Part shown: positions 34,914 to 45,915 of the stretch, one piece after another
Numbering within the stretch: position 1 is the stretch's first letter
Layout: each line of letters starts with the position of its first letter
Assembly: GCA_030765055.1 (NCBI GenBank)
Contig: CM060947.1
Location: 60,928,859-60,992,858 of the forward strand
Source: Mantis religiosa
Lineage: Eukaryota; Arthropoda; Insecta; Mantodea; Mantidae
Length of the DNA: 64,000 nt
Direction of reading: 5' to 3'
Program-made: the position numbers and the translations under genes
The notes under the pieces: generated by a model
What the model was told of the DNA's origin: nothing
The model's input: the letters and a program-made list of their open reading frames with translations, nothing else
The model's database searches: none

Positions 34914-36346
34914 CCCTTTCACCGATATGGACGTCATATGACGTCCAAGTTAAAGTGCCCCAAACCGATATGGACGTGTATAGACGTCCTGCGCATACAT
35001 GCATTTAATGCTCATTTAACGCCAATTATTTTAATCTTGCTGTTTTACAATAAATTTAAATTAGTTCTATAAGGAATGTAAACGTATTCTTAAAGGTTTC
35101 TTTTTGAATTGTACACCTCCAAACCTGGATAAACACCCAAGGGCACATCTGCAGATTCACACCAAATAATATTGGTTTCCTTGTGAACTTCTTTTTCGCA
35201 ACACACTACACATTTTCGAAATGGTTACAAGTTTTTTGGGTGTGGGTGGTATACTTTTAGGAAAGTGTTTTCTCTCAAGTATGAGGGATGATGTGTGAAT
35301 TTTGCTACCCCCTAGTATAAAGAGGCCTCTGAGTATTATAATACTCAATTAGGTTACGAGCTCTTTATACGCGCAAGTACAGGTAGATGAATGTCTTTTA
35401 CAGCTCTGAAAATTAATGAACAACTGTGCATAGTTACATCCAGTGGTATAAAAATACTTTTTTTTTAACCATTTAACTGTTTTCCGTAAAGAGGGATAGC
35501 TGGTAATAGCTGATCCGTATGACCCATATTTGGCCCGCCATTTCCCCAAACAATGGAGTAGCTAACATGCCAGCTGTAGACCAGTACACGTCACTGCTAC
35601 GTATGTCCTAAAGATCTCCTTCATAATCGTACAACAAATCTTCCAGATTTTCTACAGTAATATCAGAAGCCTGTACACATCATACCCAAGCTAATTTATT
35701 TGCTACATTACCGGGATAAGCCATGGTTAACATTGAAATTTAACAATTTCAAATGTGCCATACATTTAGCTCTTGATAGCTACAAGAACTCATTCTGAAC
35801 ACAGAGAGAGTATAAATAACTGAAATACAGAGCGAAAACTGCTGCATAAGGCTACTAGAAACCTTGGTTGAGAAACACTGTAATAACAGATGCTGACAGA
35901 GTTTTCATTCCAGTGTGTGAGCGTGTGACGCAACATATTCTCGTCATATTATCGCTTGGCATAGCATAAATAAACTAAACTTGAACCTGAGAGGTTGCTT
36001 GCGTAGCTATACATACATACTATGGCTCGTATACACACAAAACAAAATGATTCACATACTAGGCGCGTTCGGCACAAAGAATGGCTTTTGCTACAGTGAA
36101 ACAAAATAGTGAAATTTCAACAATTTATTAATGTAGTCTCTACTTTATTGTTACTGTAGATTTATACTGCCTTTAATGAGTTTTAAACCAGTTTTTGTTT
36201 CGTTTAAATAACTTAATAAATACGGAAGATACGGAATTGTATTTATGATGCATTTTTACAGCATTTAACAATTGAAATGTCCTGTTCTGTTTATTGGGTA
36301 TCCGTTTCCGGCCGCTGAAGGGTTTAAATGGCCATCGGCGAAGCGG
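34914..36346 (-). mobile_element. piggyBac-like element with TTAA target sites, internally deleted
   Basis: TTAA flanks both ends (34910-34913 and 36347-36350). Inverted ends: ccctttcaccgata left, and ccgcttcgccgatg when the right end is reversed. The minus-strand interior keeps a possible N-terminal acidic piece (ENLEDLLYDYEGDL near 35610-35650) and a C-terminal Cys-rich piece (MCSVLRKRSSQGNQYYL near 35160-35215, like the piggyBac C-terminal finger). The catalytic core is absent. Confidence 0.8.
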
Positions 36347-36349
36347 TTA

Positions 36350-37690
36350 AATAATCACATCAATTATTCAGAGACAAATACCCGCTTCAATCAATACCAG
36401 TGAAAAATAGCATTCTGTGAAAATGGCATATGACTGGGATGAATGCCTTTTGTTCCAATACCTTAGTTAATGGCAAGAATTAATAAAATTATGACTAGGA
36501 ATCTTTGAAAATGTACCATGAGATTGGCTCATCAGGTTCTTGCAAATGAAAAAAATTGTGGACTTCCGTTAAAGACTTTGAAATTAAATCTGTATCAAGT
36601 GACAAGCTATACCACTAAAGGAGCTTGATAGGGATAAACATGTGAATTTTTGCTATTGCTTGTTGAAGATATGAGTGATGAGGCTTGATTTTATCTATCG
36701 GGATATGTTAATTTTCAGAACAGTTGGTTCGGGTGACACAAAATCCTAACCTATTGTTAAAGCAACCTCTATATGATGAAAAGTAATGTGTTTAGTGTAC
36801 TATGACTGCGAAATGCATATTTTTTGATACATCAACACAGATATCTACTTGACCTTTTTGGATGAAATTTATCCCCAATTAATGAAAGTGGAGACAAACA
36901 TGTCACACATCTGAGAGATCACTTCATAGATGTTGAAGCGGTTTATTGTGGATGAAGGTGGTGATGGATTTCTCACTTTTGGTGAAGTTCTAGCAGAATT
37001 CTTGAATTTCTCCACGGCTGCTCTCGAGTAATGATCTCTGCATCCAGGGTTGAGGTATCGGAACGGAACTGAAGAATTAAGGGTTTTTGCTACCAATTTA
37101 AGAGTAATTCCGAAATTTGTTCCAAAATATGTTTTAGTTCTTCTTGATGAATATGTATTTGCTGGTTATTTACGGAATGTTTTATATTATAGGATGTTTA
37201 ATTTCCTAAATTGTCAAATGATACAACAACTAGTGATTCGTCTTTAATTCATGTGTCGTCAATAAATCTTTTGTGCATTTCACTGCTGTATTCGCTCAAA
37301 ACTTTGCCTTTAATAAGCTTACACTGAGCTATATCTCTATATCACTGTAGCGCAGCAAATATATTTTGCAGATGCAGATTGATATAACTTAAACATTTTC
37401 TGCAGACTTGCAGAGCGTCGCGTAAAAAAACACGTCTGATTCCTAAGACTGATACTTGCAGAAGACCTGGTTCTTGCAAAGATTCGAACTTCTTCCTTAT
37501 TATGTTGCCATGGTTACACAAATTCTAAACTTTTATTGGTTAACATCATAGGTTATGTAATCTCATTCTAGAAATTACCATTACTTTAACTTTTGTTGCA
37601 TCATTGTCATGGCCTGCTTTACTTTAAACTTGTATTTTAACATAAATTGGAACCTCTTTAACTATCTTTAATACATTCATTTTAAAAGAA
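36350..37690. other. Unassigned intron sequence
   Basis: No gene recognised. An open frame on the minus strand (36869-37096) has no similarity I can name. Confidence 0.4.
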
Positions 37691-37867
37691 TTTAAGACAA
37701 CATAAAATATCTGCTACAAACTGAAGAGAGGACTGTGAGCAAGGGCTTATGGCCATCAGAGTCACTAGATTTGTTGACATGTGACTTTCATTTATGGGAA
37801 TACTAGAACGGAAAAGTATACAGGTAGAATCTTTATTTCATTGATGAACTGAAGGATAATGCCAGGA

Positions 37868-38248
37868 TGTGTGTTTGGAGGAATTTAGTAACAGTGACGT
37901 CAAAATTAATATAAAAATTATTTGTGGTTGGTTTATTGACACTCGTCACTTACTTTTTCATATATTTATGAGAGACTAGTTTCAAAGGCCCTGGCCTCCA
38001 TTTTCAATCTCTTCCCAACTGGCATATGTTGTTATCTGCTCTCTCTGGTGGTGGAACTATGAACTTTTTTGTAGTAGATAATTTGACAAAAAAGTTCATA
38101 GTTCCACCACCAGAGAGAGCAGATAACAACATATGCCAGTTGGGAAGAGATTGAAAATGGAGGCCAGGGCCTTTGAAACTAGTCTCTCATAAATATATGA
38201 AAAAGTAAGTGACGAGTGTCAATAAACCAACCACAAATAATTTTTATA
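37868..38248. mobile_element. Palindromic PLE family C element, 12-base target duplication
   Basis: ataatgccagga flanks the insert (37856-37867 and 38249-38260). Long mirror arms meet at a 15-20 base spacer near 38080. Each arm carries the last PLE codons (KFIVPPPERADNN read outward) and a hammerhead-like motif (37970-38011 minus, 38147-38188 plus). The left side has an extra one-sided leader, gtttggaggaatttagtaac. Confidence 0.9.
38147..38188 (+). ncRNA. Hammerhead-like motif, family C palindrome
   Basis: GAGA, TTGAAAA (core C3 and G8 both changed), T, helix GGAGGCC/GGCCTTT, GAAA, CTAG, TC, TCTC. Stem III is the palindrome ACTAGT. The mirror copy is at 37970-38011 on the minus strand. Probably not catalytic, but the architecture is complete. 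Confidence 0.6.
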
Positions 38249-38274
38249 ATAATGCCAGGAATTGCATCTACAGT

Positions 38275-38522
38275 TGTTTTTTTTTGTTTGTAATTTACGT
38301 CCTGCAACGTTAAGTCATATCGGACGATGAATGGAATGGGTGAAATGATGCTTATATGAGCCCGGGGTCCATGGAGCTTTGAGTTACCCAACATTCGTCT
38401 TCCATGATAAGGGAAAACCCCTGAAAAAACCTTATCCAGGTAACTCACCCTGCCGAGATTCGAACTCGGGACCTCTTGAACGTGAGGCAGACATGCTACC
38501 ATCTACGCTACCGAGGCGGGCA
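38275..38522 (-). mobile_element. SINE family S3 with 10-base target duplication
   Basis: catctacagt flanks it (38265-38274 and 38523-38532). The minus-strand head GCCCGCCTCGGTAGCGTAG keeps A-box- and B-box-like sequences. The T run at 38275-38286 on the + strand is the A-rich tail. It is little diverged from the copy at 62560, so the family was active recently. Confidence 0.9.
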
Positions 38523-38619
38523 CATCTACAGTATGATCCATGTGGAATTGACACAGGTGTGTCTATCCACAGATGTGTCTAGATGAAGGGGAAGAGCATT
38601 TTCAACCTTTGTTATGGAT

Positions 38620-39241
38620 GTAAATACAGGACACATTTATTTATTCATTTTATTCCATTCAAAGTTTTTTTTTCAAATCAATACAATAATATGGACCAGT
38701 TTTCTGCCCAACCTGTATGATATGTATTACACAAGTACATATCATAACTTACAGTGGTTTCTCAATACTATTTTTCCCCACACTTTTTCTTAATATCTTA
38801 TTACGCATATGTTTCTTTAAATGCTAACTTTTAATGCCTAAGTACTTTTATTATGTTACGTGTTAATGCCGTTAATTTAGTAGAAGTGAAAATTTTGTGA
38901 ATTTGTGTTGCTATTGGTACCTTTTCACAAAGAACACCAATCCTTCCCATTTTAATCAGAGTATAAAATCTTCATTGCGACATAGAAATGTGGGAGTCCT
39001 CAGTATTAATCCCATATTGACTAACTTCTGCAAGCAGAATCATTTATTCTCTTGCTTTTAAATTTGAAAGCAAATTATTTTTGTTCTTTTTATGAAGTTC
39101 TATTTGCATCTAAGCTCTAAGCATATATCTCTTCACTTTTTAAATTTTGTTTTCATTGTTTACATAGCATTATAGTACCTTCTGTCGACTATTCCAACTG
39201 AATCACTTTTCCAACAATGCTACCAATTCAACCTACTCATT

Positions 39242-39289
<48 letters not shown>

Positions 39290-39718
39290 ATCTGACTACA
39301 AATAAGTTATGCTCTTTTTATGTTAAATAGACACTATTGTAAGTAAATATTATATACAAATAAAAGAATTGTAACTGTTATTTATTTACATTTCTTGAAG
39401 GTGTTCTTGGTTTAAATTCTGTCTCAGGTACCTGAAAAATACGTAAAATATTAAGCCATTAGCAGTGAAGCAAACAAATATATACAAATATAATAATTTG
39501 TAACTTAAAACTTCACTTATCTTATAAGAAATGATGAAACTTATAAATTGAACAGGATTACAATTTTGTGAAAATTCTTCCACATCGTCAGCCAGAAAAC
39601 TCGTCAGTATTATAAATGTTAGATGTCACTATGTTCTTGTTAGTATTACCAAAATCTGAAAATGAAACAAATTTAAAAACAGAATCAACTACCAGTATTT
39701 CAAAACTCATCACATGAT
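38620..39718. other. Intron 4 sequence with a poly-T run
   Basis: Contains an uninterrupted T run of about 41 bases at 39246-39286 and nothing else I can assign. Confidence 0.6.
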
Positions 39719-39768
39719 TTAATTAAGTTAATTGGGAGTCGATTAATAACACAACACAACACTCACTT

Positions 39769-41535
39769 TTAAATTTTCCCGGAACCGGTTTCTGAGGCCT
39801 TCCCTCTATCTTCAGCCGGACATCGACTAGTTCTCATTGGTGTAGCTGGCAATATTTTGTCTTCGGTCTCCTCTGGTGGCGGTTCGAGGAACTTGCTGAA
39901 CAAATCTTTCTGGGGGATGTCGAAATTGAATACTTTGTTCCTATTTTTTGAAATAAAGATTTGTTCCCATGTGGATAGTTCTTCTTTTCCTGTTGTATGT
40001 TTTAGTAATTTTGGTTCTGGATTTATGTTGTGGTTTTTTTCCCCAAAATGCGTGGCAACTGCTGATTTTTCTAATTGTTTGTATTTTATGTTCCTAAAGT
40101 GTTCCTTTGCTCTTGTTTCTAAATTTCTTTTGGTTTTTCCAATATAAATTTGACTACAGTCACAGCATTCAATTTGATATATACCAGATTTTTTGTTAGA
40201 TGGAATGGCATCTTTGATGTTTGAGCAAATTAGGTTTTTTAAGGAGTAATGGTTCACTGGAGCTAGTTGAATGTTTTGTTTTTTGAAGACTTTTTTGAAT
40301 TTATCAAAGGCCCATGGATGGTAAGTGAATTTTTTGAAGATCATTTTAGTTTCTGTAGCTGAGAGGGTTGTGGTTTCCTTTAGTAGTTTCTTCTTTTTTG
40401 CTAAGTTCACTTTTTTGTCTACTAGTGATTTGGGAAAGTCATTTTTCTGTGCTATTTCAATAATTTTGTTGTATTCTATTTTGTATTCTTCTGCTGTGAG
40501 AGGGATGTTGACCAGTCTGTGTGCTAAACTATTAAAGATTGCCTGTTTGTGGGATCTTGGATTGTAGCCATTAGCTTTTATGTAGTTGTCTGTCTGTGTT
40601 GGTTTTCTGTAAATGCCAAAGTTTATTCTATTTTTATTTCTGATTATTTTTAGATCTAAAAATGGTAAATACTCGTCTTTTTCAACTTCTACAGTGAACT
40701 TGATGCTTTTTTCTTGAATATTTAAAAGTTTTAGTGCATCACTGATGTGTTTTTTTGGCACTATGGCAAATATGTCATCTACATATCTTTGCCAGAGTTT
40801 GAACATCCATGGGAAACCTTTAGTGATCCTTATTTCTAGTGCACTCATGTACAGATCGGCCAGGAAGGGTGATAAGGGGTTGCCCATTGCTAAACCAGAA
40901 GTTTGATGGAAATATTTTGTTTGAAACTGGAAGAAATTCTGTTCTATGCATAATTTGGTAAGTTCGATGTAATCTGAAATTTCAAGTGATGACATTCCAA
41001 GTGATTTGAGCCATTTTTCTATCAATGTTGGGAGTTGTTTAACTGGTATGCTGGGAAACAGTGATTTAACGTAAAATGAGACTAGTGTGTCTTCTTCATT
41101 TAGTTCAGTATCCTTAATGTGTTCTATAAGTTCATAGGTGTTTTTGATGCTTAGGCTATCGAATTTTGGAAATGAGTTGAATTTGTTTGTTAGCCATTTT
41201 GCAAGTTTGTATGTTGGTGAATTTATACTGCTAACTATAGGTCTCATTGTTATGGATGGTTTGTGTATTTTGGGTAAGCCATAAAGTCTAGGTAAGGTTG
41301 GGTTATCTGGTTTAACTGCATATTTGTTTGATATTATACTTGATTTTGCTATTGTTTTTTCAAATGATTTTATGCAAGCTGTTAATGGATTTTTGTTAAT
41401 GGTTTCATATTCACTGTTAGCATTTCTTCCATTTTTTCAAGGTAATCAGATTTATCCATTATGACTATTTTGTTACCTTTTTCTGCCTTGGTGTATATGA
41501 CGTTTTTTTGTTTCAATGAATGGATAATATTATCA
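39769..41535 (-). pseudogene. Penelope RT-GIY-YIG protein, 5'-truncated (left arm)
   Basis: Reads from KGNKIVIMDKSDYLEKMEEM (about 41480) through RLYGLPKIHKP, MRPIVSSINSPTYKLAKWLT, SGLAMGNPLSPFLADLYM and catalytic RYVDDIFAIV, to SGIYQIECCDCSQIYIGKTK (GIY-YIG with CxxC) and SAVATHFGEKNH. The 492-codon stretch from 41247 to 39769 is uninterrupted; upstream, a break separates it from the N-terminal part. It lacks the first part of the protein and is unlikely to be independently active, though the RT and endonuclease motifs are intact. Confidence 0.9.
39777..39820 (-). ncRNA. Hammerhead-ribozyme-like motif, family B (left arm)
   Basis: Minus strand: TCCGG, CTGAAGA, T, helix GAGG/CCTC with a bulge, GAAA, CCGG, TT, CCGGG. 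Core positions are intact. Stem I pairs over five bases (one G-U) and stem III is the palindrome ACCGGT. Identical to 43014-43056. Confidence 0.75.
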
Positions 41536-43065
41536 AACAATAGCAAAATCAAGTATAATATCAAACAAATATGCAGTTAAACCAGATAACAGTTAGCAGT
41601 TAGCAGTATAAATTCACCAACATACAAACTTGCAAAATGGCTAACAAACAAATTCAACTCATTTCCAAAATTCGATAGCCTAAGCATCAAAAACACCTAT
41701 GAACTTATAGAACACATTAAGGATACTGAACTAAATGAAGAAGACACACTAGTCTCATTTTACGTTAAATCACTGTTTCCCAGCATACCAGTTAAACAAC
41801 TCCCAACATTGATAGAAAAATGGCTCAAATCACTTGGAATGTCATCACTTGAAATTTCAGATTACATCGAACTTACCAAATTATGCATAGAACAGAATTT
41901 CTTCCAGTTTCAAACAAAATATTTCCATCAAACTTCTGGTTTAGCAATGGGCAACCCCTTATCACCCTTCCTGGCCGATCTGTACATGAGTGCACTAGAA
42001 ATAAGGATCACTAAAGGTTTCCCATGGATGTTCAAACTCTGGCAAAGATATGTAGATGACATATTTGCCATAGTGCCAAAAAAACACATCAGTGATGCAC
42101 TAAAACTTTTAAATATTCAAGAAAAAAGCATCAAGTTCACTGTAGAAGTTGAAAAAGACGAGTATTTACCATTTTTAGATCTAAAAATAATCAGAAATAA
42201 AAATAGAATAAACTTTGGCATTTACAGAAAACCAACACAGACAGACAACTACATAAAAGCTAATGGCTACAATCCAAGATCCCACAAACAGGCAATCTTT
42301 AATAGTTTAGCACACAGACTGGTCAACATCCCTCTCACAGCAGAAGAATACAAAATAGAATACAACAAAATTATTGAAATAGCACAGAAAAATGACTTTC
42401 CCAAATCACTAGTAGACAAAAAAGTGAACTTAGCAAAAAAGAAGAAACTACTAAAGGAAACCACAACCCTCTCAGCTACAGAAACTAAAATGATCTTCAA
42501 AAAATTCACTTACCATCCATGGGCCTTTGATAAATTCAAAAAAGTCTTCAAAAAACAAAACATTCAACTAGCTCCAGTGAACCATTACTCCTTAAAAAAC
42601 CTAATTTGCTCAAACATCAAAGATGCCATTCCATCTAACAAAAAATCTGGTATATATCAAATTGAATGCTGTGACTGTAGTCAAATTTATATTGGAAAAA
42701 CCAAAAGAAATTTAGAAACAAGAGCAAAGGAACACTTTAGGAACATAAAATACAAACAATTAGAAAAATCAGCAGTTGCCACGCATTTTGGGGAAAAAAA
42801 CCACAACATAAATCCAGAACCAAAATTACTAAAACATACAACAGGAAAAGAAGAACTATCCACATGGGAACAAATCTTTATTTCAAAAAATAGGAACAAA
42901 GTATTCAATTTCGACATCCCCCAGAAAGATTTGTTCAGCAAGTTCCTCGAACCGCCACCAGAGGAGACCGAAGACAAAATATTGCCAGCTACACCAATGA
43001 GAACTAGTCGATGTCCGGCTGAAGATAGAGGGAAGGCCTCAGAAACCGGTTCCGGGAAAATTTAA
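41536..43065 (+). pseudogene. Penelope RT-GIY-YIG protein, 5'-truncated (right arm)
   Basis: From 41809 the 418-codon frame is identical to the left arm, including RYVDDIFAIV and the GIY-YIG segment. The deletion near 41590 shifts the frame upstream. Ends at TGSGKI, as in the other arm. Confidence 0.9.
43014..43056 (+). ncRNA. Hammerhead-ribozyme-like motif, family B (right arm)
   Basis: TCCGG (43014-43018), CTGAAGA (43019-43025), stem II to 43041, GAAA (43042-43045), CCGG, TT, CCGGG (43052-43056). Predicted cleavage after the second T. The motif overlaps the last codons of the PLE frame, so the ribozyme and the protein end share sequence. Confidence 0.75.
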
Positions 43066-43189
43066 AAGTGAGTGTTGTGTTGTGTTATTAATCGACTCCC
43101 AATTAACTTAATTTATACAACAACACTGTTTTCAACACTTCCATGAAAGGATTTATTTAATCATTACATGATGTTTATTTTTTAAAATA

Positions 43190-43405
43190 AATATCTTTTC
43201 CCAAACCATTAAATCTGTTGGATCATTTAATTGTTTTAATAATTTAACTTCCGGATTTATTTCATAGCTAAATGACCAAAAATGATCTGCTACGGCCAAT
43301 TTGTCAGTCTGTTTGTCTTAATATTTATACTGTGAAGGTAGTACTGTTATTTCGAAGAACCACATTGTTTACTTCTAATATGTAGATTGCTAAGAAAACA
43401 CTGTT
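43190..43405 (-). pseudogene. Penelope C-terminal relic
   Basis: Minus strand reads DKLAVADHFWSFSYEINPEV and KLLKQLNDPTDLM with stops, the post-GIY-YIG region of a PLE. Diverged from families A-D. Confidence 0.65.
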
Positions 43406-43472
43406 GATGTATAAAGACTTAAATTGAGTCATACCTTTTAAAACTTGTATCTTCACTCACATCCATTTTAAA

Positions 43473-43519
43473 AATCAGGAACGTTTTCGAGACTGTTGCA
43501 GTCTCATCCTCAGCTGATT
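43473..43519 (-). ncRNA. Hammerhead-ribozyme-like motif, family E, best stem I
   Basis: Minus strand: AATCAG, CTGAGGA, T, perfect 7-base-pair helix GAGACTG/CAGTCTC with a CAA loop, GAAA, ACGTT, C, CTGATT. Stem I pairs over all six bases. Every core position is intact, stem III is the palindrome AACGTT, and cleavage is predicted after the C. Confidence 0.8.
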
Positions 43520-43800
43520 AGCGACTCATCACAGTTGATTGCTGTCTGGATATCTTGTAATTGGCTCCCTCTGTCGGAAGATTTTTTTATATAAGTTCAA
43601 TAGACCACTCACTGACGGCACATCAAAACTTAGAATATGTGGAATGTTTTTTATAACATTTTTTTCCCATGTTGTAAGTTCAAGTTTTGTTGACAATGGT
43701 GTTGTTTGATCTCATCTCCGATGTGGTGGTTATCATTCCAGAAATGAATTGCAACTGCCGGTTTTTCTGTTTGTTTATATGTTATGTTCCTACTGTGTTC

Positions 43801-44025
43801 TTTTTTTTTTTTTTTAATTTAACTCCAATGGTCATATTGGTAGCCGTTCTCCATTGGAACATCTCGAAGGTGTTAACTTGTATTACGTTGGGTTTTAATC
43901 ATTAGATCACACACACATTTGCACTCTCATTCATACTTCCAGACTGGGGAAGATGAGGAATTATTTTGGTTGGAGAAAAATCCCCACCCCCATCGCCGGG
44001 AATCGAACCTGCAGGCATCCTACGG
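43801..44025 (-). mobile_element. tRNA-like SINE (family S4) with 7-base target duplication
   Basis: gtgttct flanks it (43794-43800 and 44026-44032). A T run at the left is its A tail on the minus strand. The head has a B-box-like CAGGTTCGATTCCCGGCGAT. The A-box end appears truncated. Confidence 0.75.
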
Positions 44026-44566
44026 TGTTCTGTTACTCTGGTTTTTAAGTTTCTTTTTGTCAAACAGTATAAAATTTGCCACAATCTCCACCATCTATCC
44101 TATATATGAGATTATGTTTTTTAAGGATTAAGGTTTCATATATACATTACAAGTTTGGCAGAGTACTGTTTTACCATCAGTGATACAGAAATACTGTTTT
44201 CATTTTTGATGATGATGAAGACGCAAACGGTACCATGTTTAACTAACTTGCAACTAACTGGAATATAATGAATGAAAATGATGAAAATGTATAATAAATC
44301 TGCAATAATATTAAAATATGTAGAATTATATATTATGGTACCAGATATGTATTATAGCTCAAAATATCAAAAATATGTAATTTAAAACTTTGGAATAAGT
44401 GTCCTATCAGTATAATTCATCAACATTTTAGCTTTTTTATGACCACATATACATGAACGGAATATGTAATTACATAAAATGCAGACCCTATTGATAATAT
44501 TGACCACAGGAATTGGTCGGACAAGTTAGCTTAAATCTCAGTAGCAATGTTAAAACTACTTTATAT

Positions 44567-45056
44567 TGTGACTTTATGGTTTCGTGAAATGAAAAGTCCA
44601 ATTGCACCACTCAAAAATGTTCTTTATTTCCACCGACTTACAGTTGAACACTTGCCAATTACACAGGATTACGTAATGCACACAATTACGATTCACCAGT
44701 TTGTCCGTTACAGTTCCTCTTGCACTCGCAATTACGTAAACTCCTCCGACGCACGTACACAGTCTTCTCATCCGTACACTAGCACTGCACTCTTACGCTG
44801 CTCGCCAAGAACTGACTCAATTCACTCACTCAGTCCTTTTTATAGGAATATCGCCGTTTTCTCGAAGCCTCTAGTTTCAGTGAATCACTGCGAAGGTTCC
44901 AGATGACAGAAGGGGGGGAAGAGGCGGTCAGCGACAAGTGACACTTCCCTAATCATCCCCTCAGTTAGTGACTGAGATAGGTGAGTGGGTGTGGCCCGTA
45001 TGCCTCTGGTTCCTTCTCAGCTGTCGTTGGTCTGGCTTTCCGATAATTGGGTGACA
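44567..45056 (-). mobile_element. Solo LTR, 490 bases
   Basis: Same family as the LTRs at 12231-14797: shared gaaatgaaaagtccaatt and tctttatttccaccgactta blocks, then divergence. Bounded by TGT..ACA and flanked by atat (44563-44566 and 45057-45060). Normal 4-base duplication, unlike the full element. Confidence 0.9.
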
Positions 45057-45811
45057 ATATACAAACATAGCCCTCAAAGGAGTGTTGATGTGATCTTAAC
45101 TCATTTGGCGGTTAAAGCTTTTTATCTAAACATCAATATATTAATGTACAGCCCTGTATTATTCACCATATCTCTAATGTGCCTCTCTTGTTAGTAAGTA
45201 AAGTTTATACATTGAAATCTGCAGGTCAATAACCCTGCTTTATCTTGTAACTTTTAGCGTTTGTTAATCTTGAAACATTTCAAATAATGTAATAAGGTTT
45301 GATCAGACCAAAACATTCATTAACCAAATTTTTGCAGATTAATTAGAAATGATTTTAAATAATGCAAAAGTTCAGGCATGTAGAGTACAACCTTGTCTAT
45401 TTAATAGATCAGTTGAAATTAACAATCAAAATATGATTCTCTCTGTCTCTTCTTGAAGATCTTAAACCAGAATGTAATTTTTTTTTAACTGTTTTACTCT
45501 CACTTCACTTTAATCCTTGGTGCAAGTGAGTGCAAAAAGGCAGCAGCATATGGTAGCATATTAAAAGCTAGTCATGTGGCTAACATTCTGTTCCTGTCCT
45601 GAACAGAAGCATGTTTATTGTATATAGTAAAAATATGATTTGAAATTTGGAGAAAATTGTAGTAGCATGCATTAGGTTTTTATTAATGTGTGGAGAAAAG
45701 TCTTGGTCCAAGTATAAACTTGAAAGAAGCGTAGGGACAGTGAAGCACAAATTAATACAAAATTGAATCGAGAATATATTGACACTTTGCTTCACTCACA
45801 CTGTTTATTCA

Positions 45812-45851
45812 CAGGACATGTTTCAAGAGCTCTTGCTCCTATCCTCAGCTG
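45812..45851 (-). ncRNA. Hammerhead-ribozyme-like motif (left arm)
   Basis: Mirror of 45876-45915 on the minus strand, identical in the core, stem II and stem I bases. Confidence 0.75.
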
Positions 45852-45875
45852 ATACTCGACTCGACAGTCGAGTAT

Positions 45876-45915
45876 CAGCTGAGGATAGGAGCAAGAGCTC
45901 TTGAAACATGTCCTG
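45876..45915 (+). ncRNA. Hammerhead-ribozyme-like motif (right arm)
   Basis: CAG, CTGAGGA (45879-45885), T, helix AGGAGC/GCTCTT, GAAA (45903-45906), CATG, TC, then CTG pairing with CAG. Intact core, palindromic stem III ACATGT, cleavage predicted after 45912. Confidence 0.78.

Larger units (their letters stand above)
37690..38615 (+). pseudogene. Tc1/mariner-type transposase C-terminus, split by two insertions
   Basis: 37700-37860 encodes LDLLTCDFHLWEY and YFIDELKDN, the region around the last catalytic D of Tc1/mariner transposases. The frame resumes around 38523-38615 with VYPQMCLDEGEEHFQPL. Between them lie a PLE palindrome (37868-38248) and an S3 SINE (38275-38522), each with its own target duplication. 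Confidence 0.65.
39719..43112. mobile_element. Penelope family B, head-to-head inverted pair
   Basis: Two PLE copies meet near 41535 with their 3' ends outward. Arms appear identical wherever compared: 418 consecutive residues of the encoded protein match exactly. The left (minus) copy extends about 190 bases further 5' than the right copy. The right copy lacks about 64 bases around 41590 (the GLPKIHKP and MRPIV region) and has a small agttagc duplication there. Only the right outer end carries the long tail to about 43158. Confidence 0.95.
43410..44130 (-). mobile_element. Penelope family E 3' part, split by a SINE
   Basis: The left end carries the leader gacttaaattgagtcatac and an excellent hammerhead-like motif (43473-43519). 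The C-terminal region follows to 43800, resuming after a SINE insert at 44033 with TKRNLKTRVTEH-like sequence. Heavily decayed coding region. Confidence 0.75.

Noticed and set aside
40325..42509. Open frames opposite the Penelope genes (80-96 residues, repeated in both arms)
   Set aside because: Antisense shadows; they repeat only because the arms are identical.
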